64,000 nt of DNA from contig NZ_JAIVAH010000005.1 of NCBI RefSeq assembly GCF_020171745.1, forward strand, positions 1-64,000, given 5' to 3'. The DNA is from Prescottella equi (GTDB lineage Bacteria; Actinomycetota; Actinomycetes; Mycobacteriales; Mycobacteriaceae). Under the pieces are notes generated by a model that worked only from the letters and a program-made list of their open reading frames with translations, was not told the DNA's origin and did no database searches. Numbering within the stretch: position 1 is the first letter of the stretch; every line of letters starts with the position of its first letter. This document shows positions 23,134-32,087 of the stretch, piece after piece. Position numbers and translations under genes: made by a program.

Positions 23134-24183
23134 TCAGTCCCGCTTTCCGGCGATCGCGGCACGCGCTGCCGCGTTGACCACGAAGGTGAGCACGAACAGG
23201 ACCAGGCCGGCGGCGATGTAGGCGCCCGCCTGGATGTTGTTGTTGAACTCGGCGTATCCGAGCGCGATCTTCGACGCGATCGTCGAGCCGCTGTCGAAGA
23301 GCGATCCGCTGAACGCCTGCGACGTCGTGCGCAGGATCATGTACAGCGCCATCGTCTCGCCCAGCGCGCGACCCAGGCCGAGCATCGAACCGCTGATGTA
23401 GCCGGACTTGCCGAACGGAATGACCGTGGTGCGCACCACTTCCCAGCGCGTGGCGCCGAGCGCGAGTGCGGCCTCGACGTGCGCCTTGGGCGTCTGGGCG
23501 AACACCTCGCGGGTCACGGCCGTGATCACCGGCAGGATCATCACGGCGAGCACGATGCCGGCGGTGAAGATGGTGCCGCCACCGCGGATGGAGCCGCTGC
23601 CGTCGGCGAAGATCGGAATCCAGCCGAGGTGCTCGTTGAGCCACACCGCGAACGGTGCGATCGCCGGCGCGAACACCAGCAGACCCCACAGGCCGTACAC
23701 GATCGACGGCACCGCAGCGAGCAGATCGATCACGTAGGCCAGCGGCCGGGACAACTTCTTGGGCGCGTACTCGGTGAGGAAGATCGCGATGCCGAGCGCC
23801 ACCGGCATGGCCAGCACCAGCGCGAACACCGAGACCATCACCGTGACCGACAGCAGGTCCAGGACACCGAACGCCATCGCGTTGATGTTGTCGGTGTCCC
23901 ACACCCGACTGGTGAGGAAGTTGACCTCGTTGCGCTGCAGCGCCGGGACCGCGCGCCAGATCAGGAAGATGCCGACGGCAGCGACCAGCAGCGTGATGAA
24001 GACCGCCGATCCCGACGCCAGCGATCCGAAGATCCGGTCGCCGGGACGGGTGACCGTCTTGTTCTTCGTGGCCTGTGGGGTAGTGATCGGGGCCTCCGGG
24101 GTACCGTGCGGACCGCCCACCCCGGCCCCGCCGTCCGCGGGGTCGGAGGCGCGTGGTGTCGACCTTGTGCTCGCGTCAGTCAT
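23134..24183 (-). CDS. pstC: phosphate ABC transporter permease PstC
   Basis: A 349-residue permease with an extended hydrophilic N-terminus (about 40 residues) before the first TM helix. The coupling loop is VEAALALGATRWEVVRTTVIPFGKSGYISG. Segments ALVLAMPVALGIAIFLTEYAP and VPSIVYGLWGLLVF are typical of PstC. It follows pstS by 58 bases in the same operon. Confidence 0.95.
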   Translation of the reverse strand: MTDASTRSTPRASDPADGGAGVGGPHGTPEAPITTPQATKNKTVTRPGDRIFGSLASGSAVFITLLVAAVGIFLIWRAVPALQRNEVNFLTSRVWDTDNINAMAFGVLDLLSVTVMVSVFALVLAMPVALGIAIFLTEYAPKKLSRPLAYVIDLLAAVPSIVYGLWGLLVFAPAIAPFAVWLNEHLGWIPIFADGSGSIRGGGTIFTAGIVLAVMILPVITAVTREVFAQTPKAHVEAALALGATRWEVVRTTVIPFGKSGYISGSMLGLGRALGETMALYMILRTTSQAFSGSLFDSGSTIASKIALGYAEFNNNIQAGAYIAAGLVLFVLTFVVNAAARAAIAGKRD

Positions 24184-24241
24184 CTGCGCTCACATTCTCC
24201 GTCTGAATATAGATGGGCGGTCCGTCGAACGATCGTTCCGA

Positions 24242-25369
24242 TCAGGCGATCGCGGAGATCGACTCGTTGATCTTGGCGCGGAACGACTCCGGCAGCGGCA
24301 CGTAGCCCTGGTCGGCCAGCGTCTGCTGTCCCTCGTTCGCGGCGCTGGTGAGGAACGACTTCACCGCGTTGCCCGTGGCCTCGTCGTAGCCCTTGGAGCA
24401 GACGATCTCGTAGGTCGCCAGAACCAGCGGGTAGGCGCCGGCTTCCTTGGTGCCGTAGATCGACTTCAGATCGAGCGTGAGGTCACCGGTCCCGGAGCCC
24501 TTGAACGACGCATTCGCGATGGCCTTCGACGCCGTCTCCTGGGTCAGCTTCACCGGGCCGGCGCCGGTGTCGATCTGCGCGGAGGGCAGCTTCTGCTGAT
24601 CCGCGAAGGACTTCTCCACGTACGTGATCGAACCGGGCGCGGTCGCAACGGCCTGCGCGACACCGGCCGAGCCCTTCGCCCCCTCGCCGACGCCGCCCTT
24701 GAAGTCGGAGCCGGTGCCCTGGGTCCAGGCGCCGTTCGAGGAAGCCTCGAGGTACTGCTGGAAGTTGTCGCTGGTGCCGGACGAGTCCGAGCGCACGATC
24801 GGGCTGATCTTCTCGTCGGGCAGCTTCACGCCGGAGTTGAGCGCGGCGATGGCCGGGTCGTTCCAGTTGGTGATGCCGCCGTTGAAGATCTTGGCGATAG
24901 TCTCGCCGTTGAGCACCAGGTTGTCGACACCGTCGACGTTGTAGGCGATCGAGACGGGACCGAACACGAGCGGCAGGTTCCACGCGTCGTTGCCCTGGCA
25001 GCGCTGCTTGGCCTGCTCGGCCTGCTCGCCCTTGATGGCGGAGTCGGAGCCCGCGAAGTCGATGTTGTTCGCAATGAACTGCGTGCGGCCGTCACCGGAG
25101 CCGCTGGGGTTGTACGCGACGTTGACGCTCTTGCCCTTCTGCTGGCAGGCCGCGATGTAGGTCGAGGTGAACTCGTCCATCGCGTTCTTCTGCGCAGACG
25201 ATCCGGCGCCGGAGAGCTTGTCCTTGCCGTCACACAGGGCCGTGGACGCCGACGTGTCGACGGTCGACGACGCGGCGTTGTTGTCGCTGCCGCACGCGGT
25301 CAGCGACATCGCCGTCACGGCACCCACAGCTACCACTCCGAGCAGTGCGCCCTTGCGGTCGAGATTCAC
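24242..25369 (-). CDS. pstS: phosphate-binding lipoprotein PstS
   Basis: A 375-residue lipoprotein starts at GTG 25369, preceded by GGAGGACC. The signal peptide ends in a lipobox (SLTAC, Cys at about residue 26), giving surface anchoring. The phosphate-binding residues appear in GAGSSAQ, DFAGSDSAI, and RSDSSGTSDNFQQYL. It captures phosphate for PstCA. Transcription probably starts downstream of the Pho box at 25510-25527 from -10 TACCTT (25473-25478 minus), giving a leader of roughly 95 bases. Confidence 0.95.
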   Translation of the reverse strand: MNLDRKGALLGVVAVGAVTAMSLTACGSDNNAASSTVDTSASTALCDGKDKLSGAGSSAQKNAMDEFTSTYIAACQQKGKSVNVAYNPSGSGDGRTQFIANNIDFAGSDSAIKGEQAEQAKQRCQGNDAWNLPLVFGPVSIAYNVDGVDNLVLNGETIAKIFNGGITNWNDPAIAALNSGVKLPDEKISPIVRSDSSGTSDNFQQYLEASSNGAWTQGTGSDFKGGVGEGAKGSAGVAQAVATAPGSITYVEKSFADQQKLPSAQIDTGAGPVKLTQETASKAIANASFKGSGTGDLTLDLKSIYGTKEAGAYPLVLATYEIVCSKGYDEATGNAVKSFLTSAANEGQQTLADQGYVPLPESFRAKINESISAIA

Positions 25370-25509
25370 CCTGGTCCTCCGCTGGTCTAGCGTCACGCCC
25401 ACGGTCGGGCGGCACGGTAGGCGCGGGACGCAGGCGACCCGCACCGGGTGACGTTTCGCCACCCAGGCCAGAAAGGTAGGGGCACCCGGTAGCCAACGGG
25501 ACCCGGTTC

Positions 25510-25527
25510 GGTGAACGGAAGATGAAC
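25510..25527 (-). promoter_or_regulatory. Pho box upstream of pstS
   Basis: Read on the minus strand, GTTCATC (25521-25527), four bases and GTTCACC (25510-25516) form the direct repeat bound by PhoP/RegX3-type regulators. The candidate -10 lies 31 bases downstream, identical to the spacing at phoU. Confidence 0.7.
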
Positions 25528-25577
25528 ACCCGCCGGAAATCAGCCGAGACGTGGGTCACACCGCCCGAACAGCCCGG

Positions 25578-26495
25578 TCAGGGCTGTGCGGCGTACGCGA
25601 CGTCCACGTGGAATCGATCGAATCCGAGGCGCTCGTACGTGTGCAGCGCGGCAGTGTTGTCGCCCTCGACGTACAGCAGCACCGTGCCCAGTCCGCGGTC
25701 CCGCAGATAGTGCAGTCCCGCCAGCGTGAGCACCCGGCCCAGCCCGCGGCCCTGCGCGTCGGGATCGATGCCGACCACGTACACCTCACCGAGCGCGGGG
25801 TTGCCGTTCTCGGGCGCGTGCACCTTGGTCCAGTGGAAGCCGAGGAGTCGGTTCGTGTCCCCCGCGGCGTCGTCGGACGGGAACGCCAGGAACAGCCCTG
25901 CGGGGTCGAACCAGGACTCGGAGCGGCGTTCGTCGATCTCGTGCTGCGTCCACGAACCCTGCTCCGGGTGCCACGCGAACGCGGCCGCGTTGACGCGCAG
26001 CAGTTCTGCGTCGTCCTCGGGTCCGCGGTACGTCCGCAGCGTGATTCCCTCCGGCACGACGACGTCGGGCAGTTCCGGGGTGGTGAGCGAGCGACGCAGC
26101 TGCAGCAGTTCGCGCGCGCCCGTCAGGCCGAGCCGTCGCGCGACCGCGACGGCGGCGGGCAGATTGCCGTGCGCCCACACCCGGGTGCCGGGCCCGCCCG
26201 CCTCGAGAACCCCGGCCACCAGACGTCCGCCGACACCGGCACCGCGCTCGGCCGGGTCAACGACGACCTCCGCCATCGCGGGATGGTCGCCGTGCCCGGA
26301 CTCGAGATGTGCGTAGCCGACCACGCGGTCGTCGACCGTGCAGACCAGGTGCCGGGCCGGCCCCTCGGCGGTCAGTGCGTGCACCGCCTGTTCGGAGATC
26401 GGCGCGGTCCCGTCGGCCACCGTGGCCCGGGCGATCATCGCGCGAACCGCCTCGACCGGCGGTGAATCGATCCAGTCGAGCTGCTGCACGGTCAT
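25578..26495 (-). CDS. mshD: mycothiol synthase MshD
   Basis: A 305-residue enzyme with two GNAT domains acetylates Cys-GlcN-Ins to complete mycothiol. The N-terminal domain has AMAEVVVDPAERGAGVGGRLVAG. The C-terminal active domain has LGEVYVVGIDPDAQGRGLGRVLTLAGLHYLRDRGLGTVLLYVEGDNTAALHTYERLGF, with the acetyl-CoA-binding QGRGLG. The ATG directly follows the glnR stop codon, so the two are co-translated. The product is the main thiol cofactor of this group. Confidence 0.93.
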   Translation of the reverse strand: MTVQQLDWIDSPPVEAVRAMIARATVADGTAPISEQAVHALTAEGPARHLVCTVDDRVVGYAHLESGHGDHPAMAEVVVDPAERGAGVGGRLVAGVLEAGGPGTRVWAHGNLPAAVAVARRLGLTGARELLQLRRSLTTPELPDVVVPEGITLRTYRGPEDDAELLRVNAAAFAWHPEQGSWTQHEIDERRSESWFDPAGLFLAFPSDDAAGDTNRLLGFHWTKVHAPENGNPALGEVYVVGIDPDAQGRGLGRVLTLAGLHYLRDRGLGTVLLYVEGDNTAALHTYERLGFDRFHVDVAYAAQP

Positions 26496-27257
26496 CTAAT
26501 ACGCCGATCCGTTGGTAGGTGTCAGGTCTGTGTCGTCGGCGTCCTCGGGTTCACCGGGATCGCCGACGGGGCCACCGCGGCCCGAGCTCCGTGCCGGGCG
26601 GACGGCCTTGTAGCCGACGTTGCGGACGGTGCCGATCAGCGACTCGTACTCGGAGCCGAGCTTGGCGCGCAGCCGTCGCACGTGGACGTCGACGGTGCGG
26701 GTGCCGCCGAAGAAGTCGTAACCCCACACCTCCTGCAACAACTGGGCGCGGGTGAACACCCGGCCGGCGTGCTGCGCGAGGTACTTGAGGAGCTCGAACT
26801 CCTTGTAAGTCAAATCGAGGGGACGTCCCCGCAGTCGCGCGGTGTACGTCCCCTCGTCGATCACCAGCTCGCCGAGCGTGATCTTTCCGGCTGCTTCGGG
26901 GCTTGCCACCCCGCCGTTGCGGCCGACCAGCAACCGCAGCCGCGCGTCGAGTTCCGCGGGGCCGGTCGACGGCAACAGGATGTCGTCGAGCCCCCAGTCG
27001 GAGTTCACCGCGACCAGGCCGCCTTCGGTGAGTACGGCCACGACCGGAATCGCCGATCCAGTGCTGCCGAGCAGTCGGCACAGGCCGCGTGCCGCGGCGA
27101 GGTCACTGCGGGCGTCGACGAGCGCCACATCCGCAGCGCCGGCCTCGAGCAGCGACGAAACCTCTGTCGGAGCTGGGCGCACGGAATGGGACAGCAATGC
27201 CAACGAGGGCAGCACCGTATCGGGATTGGGGTCGGAGGTCAGAAGCAGTAGCTCCAC
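26496..27257 (-). CDS. glnR: GlnR-type OmpR-family response regulator
   Basis: A 253-residue regulator starts at GTG 27257 behind GGAGGTT. The receiver is atypical, with only the central Asp retained (ALVDARSDL, about residue 53) and a degenerate acidic pocket, as in GlnR of Streptomyces and Amycolatopsis. The winged helix-turn-helix from about residue 130 is nearly invariant in the family: [54 protein letters not shown]. GlnR controls nitrogen assimilation genes. A C-terminal Gly/Pro/Asp-rich tail of about 30 residues follows. It forms a unit with mshD. Confidence 0.9.
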   Translation of the reverse strand: MELLLLTSDPNPDTVLPSLALLSHSVRPAPTEVSSLLEAGAADVALVDARSDLAAARGLCRLLGSTGSAIPVVAVLTEGGLVAVNSDWGLDDILLPSTGPAELDARLRLLVGRNGGVASPEAAGKITLGELVIDEGTYTARLRGRPLDLTYKEFELLKYLAQHAGRVFTRAQLLQEVWGYDFFGGTRTVDVHVRRLRAKLGSEYESLIGTVRNVGYKAVRPARSSGRGGPVGDPGEPEDADDTDLTPTNGSAY

Positions 27258-27398
27258 TCAACCTCCCTCTCTGCGTCGCGAGTGCCGACGCAGGGGCCGA
27301 CACCGAGTGGACCGACGTTCATGTTTCGGGGACAGATTAGCGCGAGTTCGACCAGGACCGTCGCACCGGTGCCCGACGGACTCGGTAAGAATGATGAG

Positions 27399-28184
27399 GT
27401 GCGCAAACTCATCATCGGCCTGGTGTGCCTCGTCGGACTCGTCGTCGTCGTCGATTTCGGCGCCGCTGCCTACTCCGAGTTCCGGGTTTCGCGTGCGCTG
27501 AGAGAGGGCGGGTCGCTCAACGCGGATCCCGAGGTGACCATCCACGGATTCCCGTTCCTCACGCAGGCGTGGAACGGGAAGTACGACAACGTCGAGATCC
27601 GGGCCCAGCAGGTCGAGGCCGACATGATCGGCGAGGTCACGATCGAGGCGTCGCTGAAGGGGGTCACCGTCCCGGCGTCCGCGCTGCTCGACGGCTCGGT
27701 CCACACGGTCCCCGTGGACTACCTCGACGGCCGCATGAAGATCGACGCCACCGACCTCGGCAAGTTCCTCGGCATCCCCGACCTGCAGGTTTCCGCGCCG
27801 CCGGCGAGCAAGTCGGACGGCACCGGAGGATCGGGCGGATCGGGTTCCACCACCGACGACGGCGGCATCGTGCTCACCGGCACCGTTCCGGTCGGGCCGC
27901 TGCAGACCACGGTGAGTGTGCAGGCCGACCTGGTCCTGCGCGGCGAGCAGCTGATGATCGTCGCCACCGACTTCAATTTCGGTCCCGAGGGCGACGCCGA
28001 GTTCACGGTGCCGGCCCCGCTGCGCCAGCAGGTCCTCGACCGCTTCACCAAGACGATCGACCCGCAGTCGCTGCCGTTCGGGATCATGCCGACGGAGGTG
28101 TACGCGCAGGGTTCGCAGATCGTGATCGAGGGCACCGGCGAGAACCTCATCATCAACCTCGACGAATTGCAGGCCCAGCTGTGA
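27399..28184 (+). CDS. DUF2993 / LmeA-like periplasmic lipid-binding protein
   Basis: A 261-residue protein starts at GTG 27399 with an N-terminal TM or signal segment (LIIGLVCLVGLVVVVDFGAAAY). The DUF2993 fold then begins GSLNADPEVTIHGFPFLTQAWNGKYDNVEIRAQQVEADMIGE. A Gly/Ser linker interrupts the middle. The mycobacterial family member LmeA is needed for mannan elongation of lipomannan; the present gene holds the same position next to glnR, so a related envelope role is likely. It overlaps the thioredoxin gene by four bases. Confidence 0.75.
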   Translation: MRKLIIGLVCLVGLVVVVDFGAAAYSEFRVSRALREGGSLNADPEVTIHGFPFLTQAWNGKYDNVEIRAQQVEADMIGEVTIEASLKGVTVPASALLDGSVHTVPVDYLDGRMKIDATDLGKFLGIPDLQVSAPPASKSDGTGGSGGSGSTTDDGGIVLTGTVPVGPLQTTVSVQADLVLRGEQLMIVATDFNFGPEGDAEFTVPAPLRQQVLDRFTKTIDPQSLPFGIMPTEVYAQGSQIVIEGTGENLIINLDELQAQL

Positions 28185-28654
28185 CCGCGCTGATCATTCT
28201 CGTCGTGGCCATCGCCGCGACCGTGGCCGTCGGGCTGGTCCTGCAGTCGCGCGCCGGCAAGGTGCGCGCCACCGCCCCTGCCGCCACCGCAGCCGTCGAC
28301 GACGAGCGTTCGACGCAACTCGTGGCCGCCGGCGTCACCGCCACCGGACGCCCGATCGTGCTGCATTTCTCGGCCGACTGGTGCGGTCCGTGCGCCGCGG
28401 TCCGCCGCGTGATCGGACAGGTCCTCACCCGACTCGGCGCCGACGACGACGGCACCCCCGCCGCCACAGAGGTGGAACTCGACATCGACGAACACCCCTC
28501 GCTGGCAAAGACTCTCGGCGTTCTTTCACTGCCCACCACGTTCATCCTCGACGGCGCGCTCACCGAGCGCTTCCGGATCTCCGGTGTGCCGTCCGCCGCG
28601 GACCTCGAGACCGCGCTGGCACCCCTCCTCGAAACCGGGCGCCCCAATTCCTGA
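28181..28654 (+). CDS. membrane-anchored thioredoxin-like protein (ThiX type)
   Basis: A 157-residue protein starts at GTG 28181 overlapping the previous stop (GTGA). One N-terminal TM helix (LIILVVAIAATVAVGLVLQS) is followed by a thioredoxin domain with redox motif WCGPC at residues 67-71 and the cis-proline in LSLPTTFIL. Coupling to the LmeA-like gene suggests joint expression. It is probably active outside or at the membrane, though the active-site side cannot be fixed from sequence alone. Confidence 0.8.
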   Translation: MTALIILVVAIAATVAVGLVLQSRAGKVRATAPAATAAVDDERSTQLVAAGVTATGRPIVLHFSADWCGPCAAVRRVIGQVLTRLGADDDGTPAATEVELDIDEHPSLAKTLGVLSLPTTFILDGALTERFRISGVPSAADLETALAPLLETGRPNS

Positions 28655-28663
28655 AAAACCGGG

Positions 28664-28669
28664 TACGCT
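28664..28669 (+). promoter_or_regulatory. -10 element of the polycysteine leader transcript
   Basis: TACGCT ends seven bases before GTG 28677, the distance expected when transcription starts at the G of the start codon. No convincing -35 is present. Confidence 0.5.
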
Positions 28670-28676
28670 GCACCAC

Positions 28677-28763
28677 GTGTACGCCAACCACGAGCTGATG
28701 CTCACCCGTCGCCGCGCAGTCGACCTGTGCCGCCTCGGTGGTTGTTGCTGTCCCTGCTGCTGA
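28677..28763 (+). CDS. leaderless polycysteine leader peptide (cysteine attenuator)
   Basis: The 28-codon ORF begins at GTG and ends LCRLGGCCCPCC followed by TGA. Six of the last 11 codons are Cys. The -10 just upstream indicates a leaderless mRNA. Polycysteine leaderless short ORFs upstream of sulfur operons act as cysteine-responsive attenuators in mycobacteria: ribosome stalling at Cys codons when charged tRNA-Cys is scarce changes downstream expression. Here it precedes DUF4395, the sulfurtransferase and sseC, the same operon type. The space to the next gene (28764-28907) would hold the switching RNA structure, which I did not fold. Confidence 0.8.
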   Translation: MYANHELMLTRRRAVDLCRLGGCCCPCC

Positions 28764-28907
28764 TCCCGCAGACGGCTGTCTCCTCTCTTCGCCCAGCGTC
28801 TTCCCGCTGAGAACACCGTCCGCGATCGGTGAATCCCCCGAGTCCGGTCCCTGCCGCATCTCCACGTCGGCACGTCAACAATCGGTAGCCCGCAGGAGCA
28901 CTCCACA

Positions 28908-29384
28908 ATGGCAACTCCCACGTCCACACTCCAGACCCAGCAGGTCGACGTCCGCGGTCCGCGCTTCGCCGCGTGGGTCACGAGCGCGGTCCTCGTCGTC
29001 GTGCTGCTGCTCTCGACCGTCTCCATCCTCGCCGCCGGCCTGCTGCTCACCGCGCAGGCCGTGGTGTTCGGGATCGGCGCCGTCGCCGGCCCTCGCCGCA
29101 GCCCGTACGGCCGGCTGTTCGCGGCTTTCGTCGCGCCGCGCCTGAGCCCCACCGTCGAACGCGAGCCTGTCGCCCCGCTGCGGTTCGCGCAGGGCGTCGG
29201 CCTGGCCTTCGCCGTCGTCGGCGCGGTCGCGTTCCTGCTCGGCGCGGGCATCGTCGGCGGCATCGCGACCGGGTTCGCCCTGTTCGCGGCCCTGCTCAAC
29301 GCCGCCTTCGGCATCTGCCTCGGCTGCCAGATCTACCCGCTCGTCGCGCGGCTGCGCGGCGCCGGCACCCCCAGCGCAGCCTGA
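28908..29384 (+). CDS. DUF4395 membrane protein
   Basis: A 158-residue protein starts at ATG 28908 with AGGAGC upstream. It has an RGPRFAAWVTSAVLVVVLL start, about four TM segments, and a conserved GICLGCQIYPL motif near residue 145 with two cysteines two apart. The family is regularly the first gene of the actinobacterial cysA2-sseC sulfur operon, suggesting a role in sulfur or thiol handling at the membrane. The reaction is unknown. Confidence 0.8.
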   Translation: MATPTSTLQTQQVDVRGPRFAAWVTSAVLVVVLLLSTVSILAAGLLLTAQAVVFGIGAVAGPRRSPYGRLFAAFVAPRLSPTVEREPVAPLRFAQGVGLAFAVVGAVAFLLGAGIVGGIATGFALFAALLNAAFGICLGCQIYPLVARLRGAGTPSAA

Positions 29385-29487
29385 CCCCGCAGCACCGTCT
29401 CCACCCGTGCGGGCCGATGCCCGCACCGGTCCCGCTCGCTTCGCTCCACGCATTCACACCCGCGTTCCATCATCGAAAGGACACTTC

Positions 29488-30321
29488 ATGGCTCGCTCCG
29501 ACGTCCTGGTCTCCGCAGACTGGGCCGAGCAGAACCTCGGCGCCCCCAAGACCGTCTTCATCGAGGTCGACGAGGACACCGCCGCCTACGACGCCAGCCA
29601 CATCGAGGGCGCGATCAAGCTCGACTGGCGCAAGGATCTGCAGGACGGCGTCCGTCGCGACTTCCTGAACCAGGAGCAGTTCTCCGCGCTGCTGTCCGCC
29701 AAGGGCGTCGCGAACGACGACACCGTGGTCCTCTACGGCGGCAACAACAACTGGTTCGCGGCCTACGCGTACTGGTACTTCAAGCTGTACGGCCACCAGG
29801 ACATCAAGCTGATCGACGGCGGCCGCAAGAAGTGGGAACTCGACGGCCGTCCGCTGTCGAAGGAGACCGTCACCCGCCCGGCCACCGAGTACAAGGCCGC
29901 CGCCGCCGACACCTCGATCCGCGCCTTCCGTGACGACGTGATCGCCGCGATCGGTTCCGCGAACCTGGTCGACGTCCGCTCCCCCGACGAGTACTCGGGC
30001 AAGATCCTCGCCCCGGCGCACCTGCCGCAGGAGCAGGCGCAGCAGCGCGGCCACGTCCCCGGCGCCATCAACATCCCGTGGAGCACCACCGCCAACGAGG
30101 ACGGCACCTTCAAGTCGGACGCAGACCTCGCGAAGCTGTACGCGGACAAGGGCTTCGACGAGACCAAGGACACCATCGCCTACTGCCGCATCGGCGAGCG
30201 CTCGAGCCACACCTGGTTCGTGCTGCAGGAGATCCTCGGCAAGCAGAACGTGAAGAACTACGACGGCAGCTGGGTCGAGTACGGCTCGCTGGTCGGCGCA
30301 CCGATCGAGTTGGGAGCATAA
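29488..30321 (+). CDS. cysA2: thiosulfate sulfurtransferase (rhodanese), CysA2 type
   Basis: A 277-residue two-domain rhodanese transfers sulfane sulfur from thiosulfate to a thiophile. The N-terminal domain (ASHIEGAIKLDW) lacks the active Cys. The C-terminal domain has VDVRSPDEYSGKILAPAHLPQE, RGHVPGAINIPW and the active loop YCRIGERSSHTWFVL with catalytic Cys near residue 233. ATG 29488 follows AAAGGAC. The symbol follows mycobacterial usage; it is not an ABC ATPase. It lies five bases upstream of sseC. Confidence 0.9.
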   Translation: MARSDVLVSADWAEQNLGAPKTVFIEVDEDTAAYDASHIEGAIKLDWRKDLQDGVRRDFLNQEQFSALLSAKGVANDDTVVLYGGNNNWFAAYAYWYFKLYGHQDIKLIDGGRKKWELDGRPLSKETVTRPATEYKAAAADTSIRAFRDDVIAAIGSANLVDVRSPDEYSGKILAPAHLPQEQAQQRGHVPGAINIPWSTTANEDGTFKSDADLAKLYADKGFDETKDTIAYCRIGERSSHTWFVLQEILGKQNVKNYDGSWVEYGSLVGAPIELGA

Positions 30322-30326
30322 GGAAA

Positions 30327-30632
30327 ATGTGCGGAGCACCTGTTCAGACCCAGACCCTGCCCGCGGGCGTGAACGTCGAGAAGGAGACCGTCATCACCGG
30401 CCGCGTCCTGGCCGCTGACGGCCAGCCGGTGGGTGGCGCGTTCGTCCGCCTGCTCGACGGCACCGACGAGTTCACGGCCGAGGTCGTCGCGTCCGCGACC
30501 GGCGACTTCCGCTTCTTCGCCGCGCCCGGCACGTGGAAGGTCCGCGCCCTGTCGAGCACCGGCAACGGCGACGTGACGATCAACCCGGACAGCGCCGGCG
30601 TCTACGCCGTCGACGTGACGGTCGCGAAGTAG
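30327..30632 (+). CDS. sseC: SseC, DUF1416 sulfur-operon protein
   Basis: A 101-residue protein begins MCGAPVQTQTLPAGVNVEKETVITGRVLAADGQPVGGAFVRLLD and has a carboxypeptidase-regulatory-like beta-sandwich pattern. A Cys at position 2 is conserved in the family. It is always the partner of the CysA2-type sulfurtransferase and is thought to belong to sulfur transfer, though its reaction is not established. It is the last gene of the operon, followed by a textbook terminator. Confidence 0.85.
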   Translation: MCGAPVQTQTLPAGVNVEKETVITGRVLAADGQPVGGAFVRLLDGTDEFTAEVVASATGDFRFFAAPGTWKVRALSSTGNGDVTINPDSAGVYAVDVTVAK

Positions 30633-30651
30633 GTTCGGACACCAGACCGAG

Positions 30652-30684
30652 AAGGGCGCCACTCCTGTTGGAGTGGCGCCCTTT
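30652..30684 (+). terminator. intrinsic terminator of the sulfur operon
   Basis: Arms 30652-30665 and 30670-30683 are perfectly paired over 14 bases with a TGTT loop and run into TTTT. It lies just before the convergent cutinase-like gene. Confidence 0.8.
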
Positions 30685-30691
30685 TCGTTGC

Positions 30692-31918
30692 CTAAGCCCC
30701 GCCGCGCGGGAGTCCGTCGATCCAGTCCGCCACCCGCCCACTGTCCCCGAGGAGCGAGGCGGGGCCGTCGAACCAGTACAGGACGTGCTGGAGCGGGCCC
30801 AGGACTATGTACGGCTTCAGGATCAGGTCGACGATGCCGCGGTTGTCCTCGAGGAACCCCGCCGATTCGGCCTGCGCCTTCGCACGCACGACGTCCGCGC
30901 CCGGCCCGCGCGCCCAGGCATCCAGCGCGGCAACGCGTTCCGGCGTCGCGGCGGCCATCGCCGCGTCGTCGCGGTTGGTCTGGTCGGCAACGGTGCGCAG
31001 CACATCGAGCAGCGACTCGTCGGAGGTGAACCAGTCCTCGCGGGTGACGATGTGGGCGATCGCGCGAGCCGACATGTCGGATGCGACGCGACCGAAGTCG
31101 GCGAACGTCTGCACCGGGTTGAGGATCGTGAACCGCACCTGCCCCAGCACGCCGAGCGCGAGTTCGAGCAGCGCGATGTCCGGCGGGGCGTCGCACGCGA
31201 TGTCCATCGGTCGGCAGTCGTAGAGGATCCGGCCCTCGAGCGCGCCGTAGTCGGCCGGTTCGGACGCCATGAATCCGCCGCCGGCCGGTCCGGGCTCGCC
31301 GAGCGACGGCGTCCCGGCGGGCCGGTAGGGATCACCGACGAGCGCGACCCCGGCGATGTCGGCGGCGGTCACGGTGGCCGAGGCGTCCCGGTGGCCGATG
31401 TCGCGCGCCACCCGCTCGGTGACCTCGGCGCCGACGCTGTAGCCGAGCAGGACGAACCGGGTCGCGGCGCCGCACTGCGCCTTCTTCTCGTCGAGGATCC
31501 GGTTCTCCGACGCCACACCGGCGGCCACCGAGTCCTGGTACGTCGGCACGTCGGACAGCAGCCCGAGGCCGTACGTCGACGGGTAGGGCACGTACATCCA
31601 CCCGACCGTGCCCGGCTGGTCCCGGTTCGCCTGTCCCAGCGGAACCGTGATCCGGTTCAGCCAGTTCGCCCCCGGCAGCTGGTTCTTGTCGTCGAACGGG
31701 TCGCGGTCCACGGTCGAATCGCCGGCACCGGACACCGCGACCACCAGGATGTCCGGGCACCCGGCGCCGTTGTTGTTCGGATCCACGGCGGGCGAACCCG
31801 TCGAACCCACCCCCGCCGACCCTTCCGCCGCGGCGACACCACCGGAGACGAGCAGCGCCACCACCGTGACCAGTCCGCCGAGAGCTGACCCGACCACCCG
31901 CCGACCCCTGCGTCCCAT
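30692..31918 (-). CDS. secreted cutinase-like alpha/beta hydrolase
   Basis: A 408-residue protein starts at ATG 31918 behind GGAGGTG. It has a signal peptide (RRVVGSALGGLVTVVALLVSGGVAAAEG). The cutinase-family features are GCPDILVVAVSGAGDS, VPYPSTYG, and the nucleophile elbow FVLLGYSVGAEVTERVA with Ser near residue 160. It is longer than fungal or mycobacterial cutinases. The C-terminal half is helical and not obviously catalytic, like some PE-PPE/cutinase-type envelope hydrolases. Substrate is probably a lipid ester in the envelope. It is convergent with sseC and divergent from the 32-aa peptide gene. Confidence 0.75.
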   Translation of the reverse strand: MGRRGRRVVGSALGGLVTVVALLVSGGVAAAEGSAGVGSTGSPAVDPNNNGAGCPDILVVAVSGAGDSTVDRDPFDDKNQLPGANWLNRITVPLGQANRDQPGTVGWMYVPYPSTYGLGLLSDVPTYQDSVAAGVASENRILDEKKAQCGAATRFVLLGYSVGAEVTERVARDIGHRDASATVTAADIAGVALVGDPYRPAGTPSLGEPGPAGGGFMASEPADYGALEGRILYDCRPMDIACDAPPDIALLELALGVLGQVRFTILNPVQTFADFGRVASDMSARAIAHIVTREDWFTSDESLLDVLRTVADQTNRDDAAMAAATPERVAALDAWARGPGADVVRAKAQAESAGFLEDNRGIVDLILKPYIVLGPLQHVLYWFDGPASLLGDSGRVADWIDGLPRGGA

Positions 31919-32087
31919 CGACACCTCCGACCGTTCGCACACAGTGCTGATCTTGTTCCGTTGGCGATCCGGGAGCACCGTACTCCCGCAAAACGGGCGC
32001 CGAGCGGGATTCGGCCGGATCGATTCACCCGGCGGCACGGTCCCGTCCGATTTCGAAGGCTGCGGGGGCGCGGTCTAAGATGAGCCC

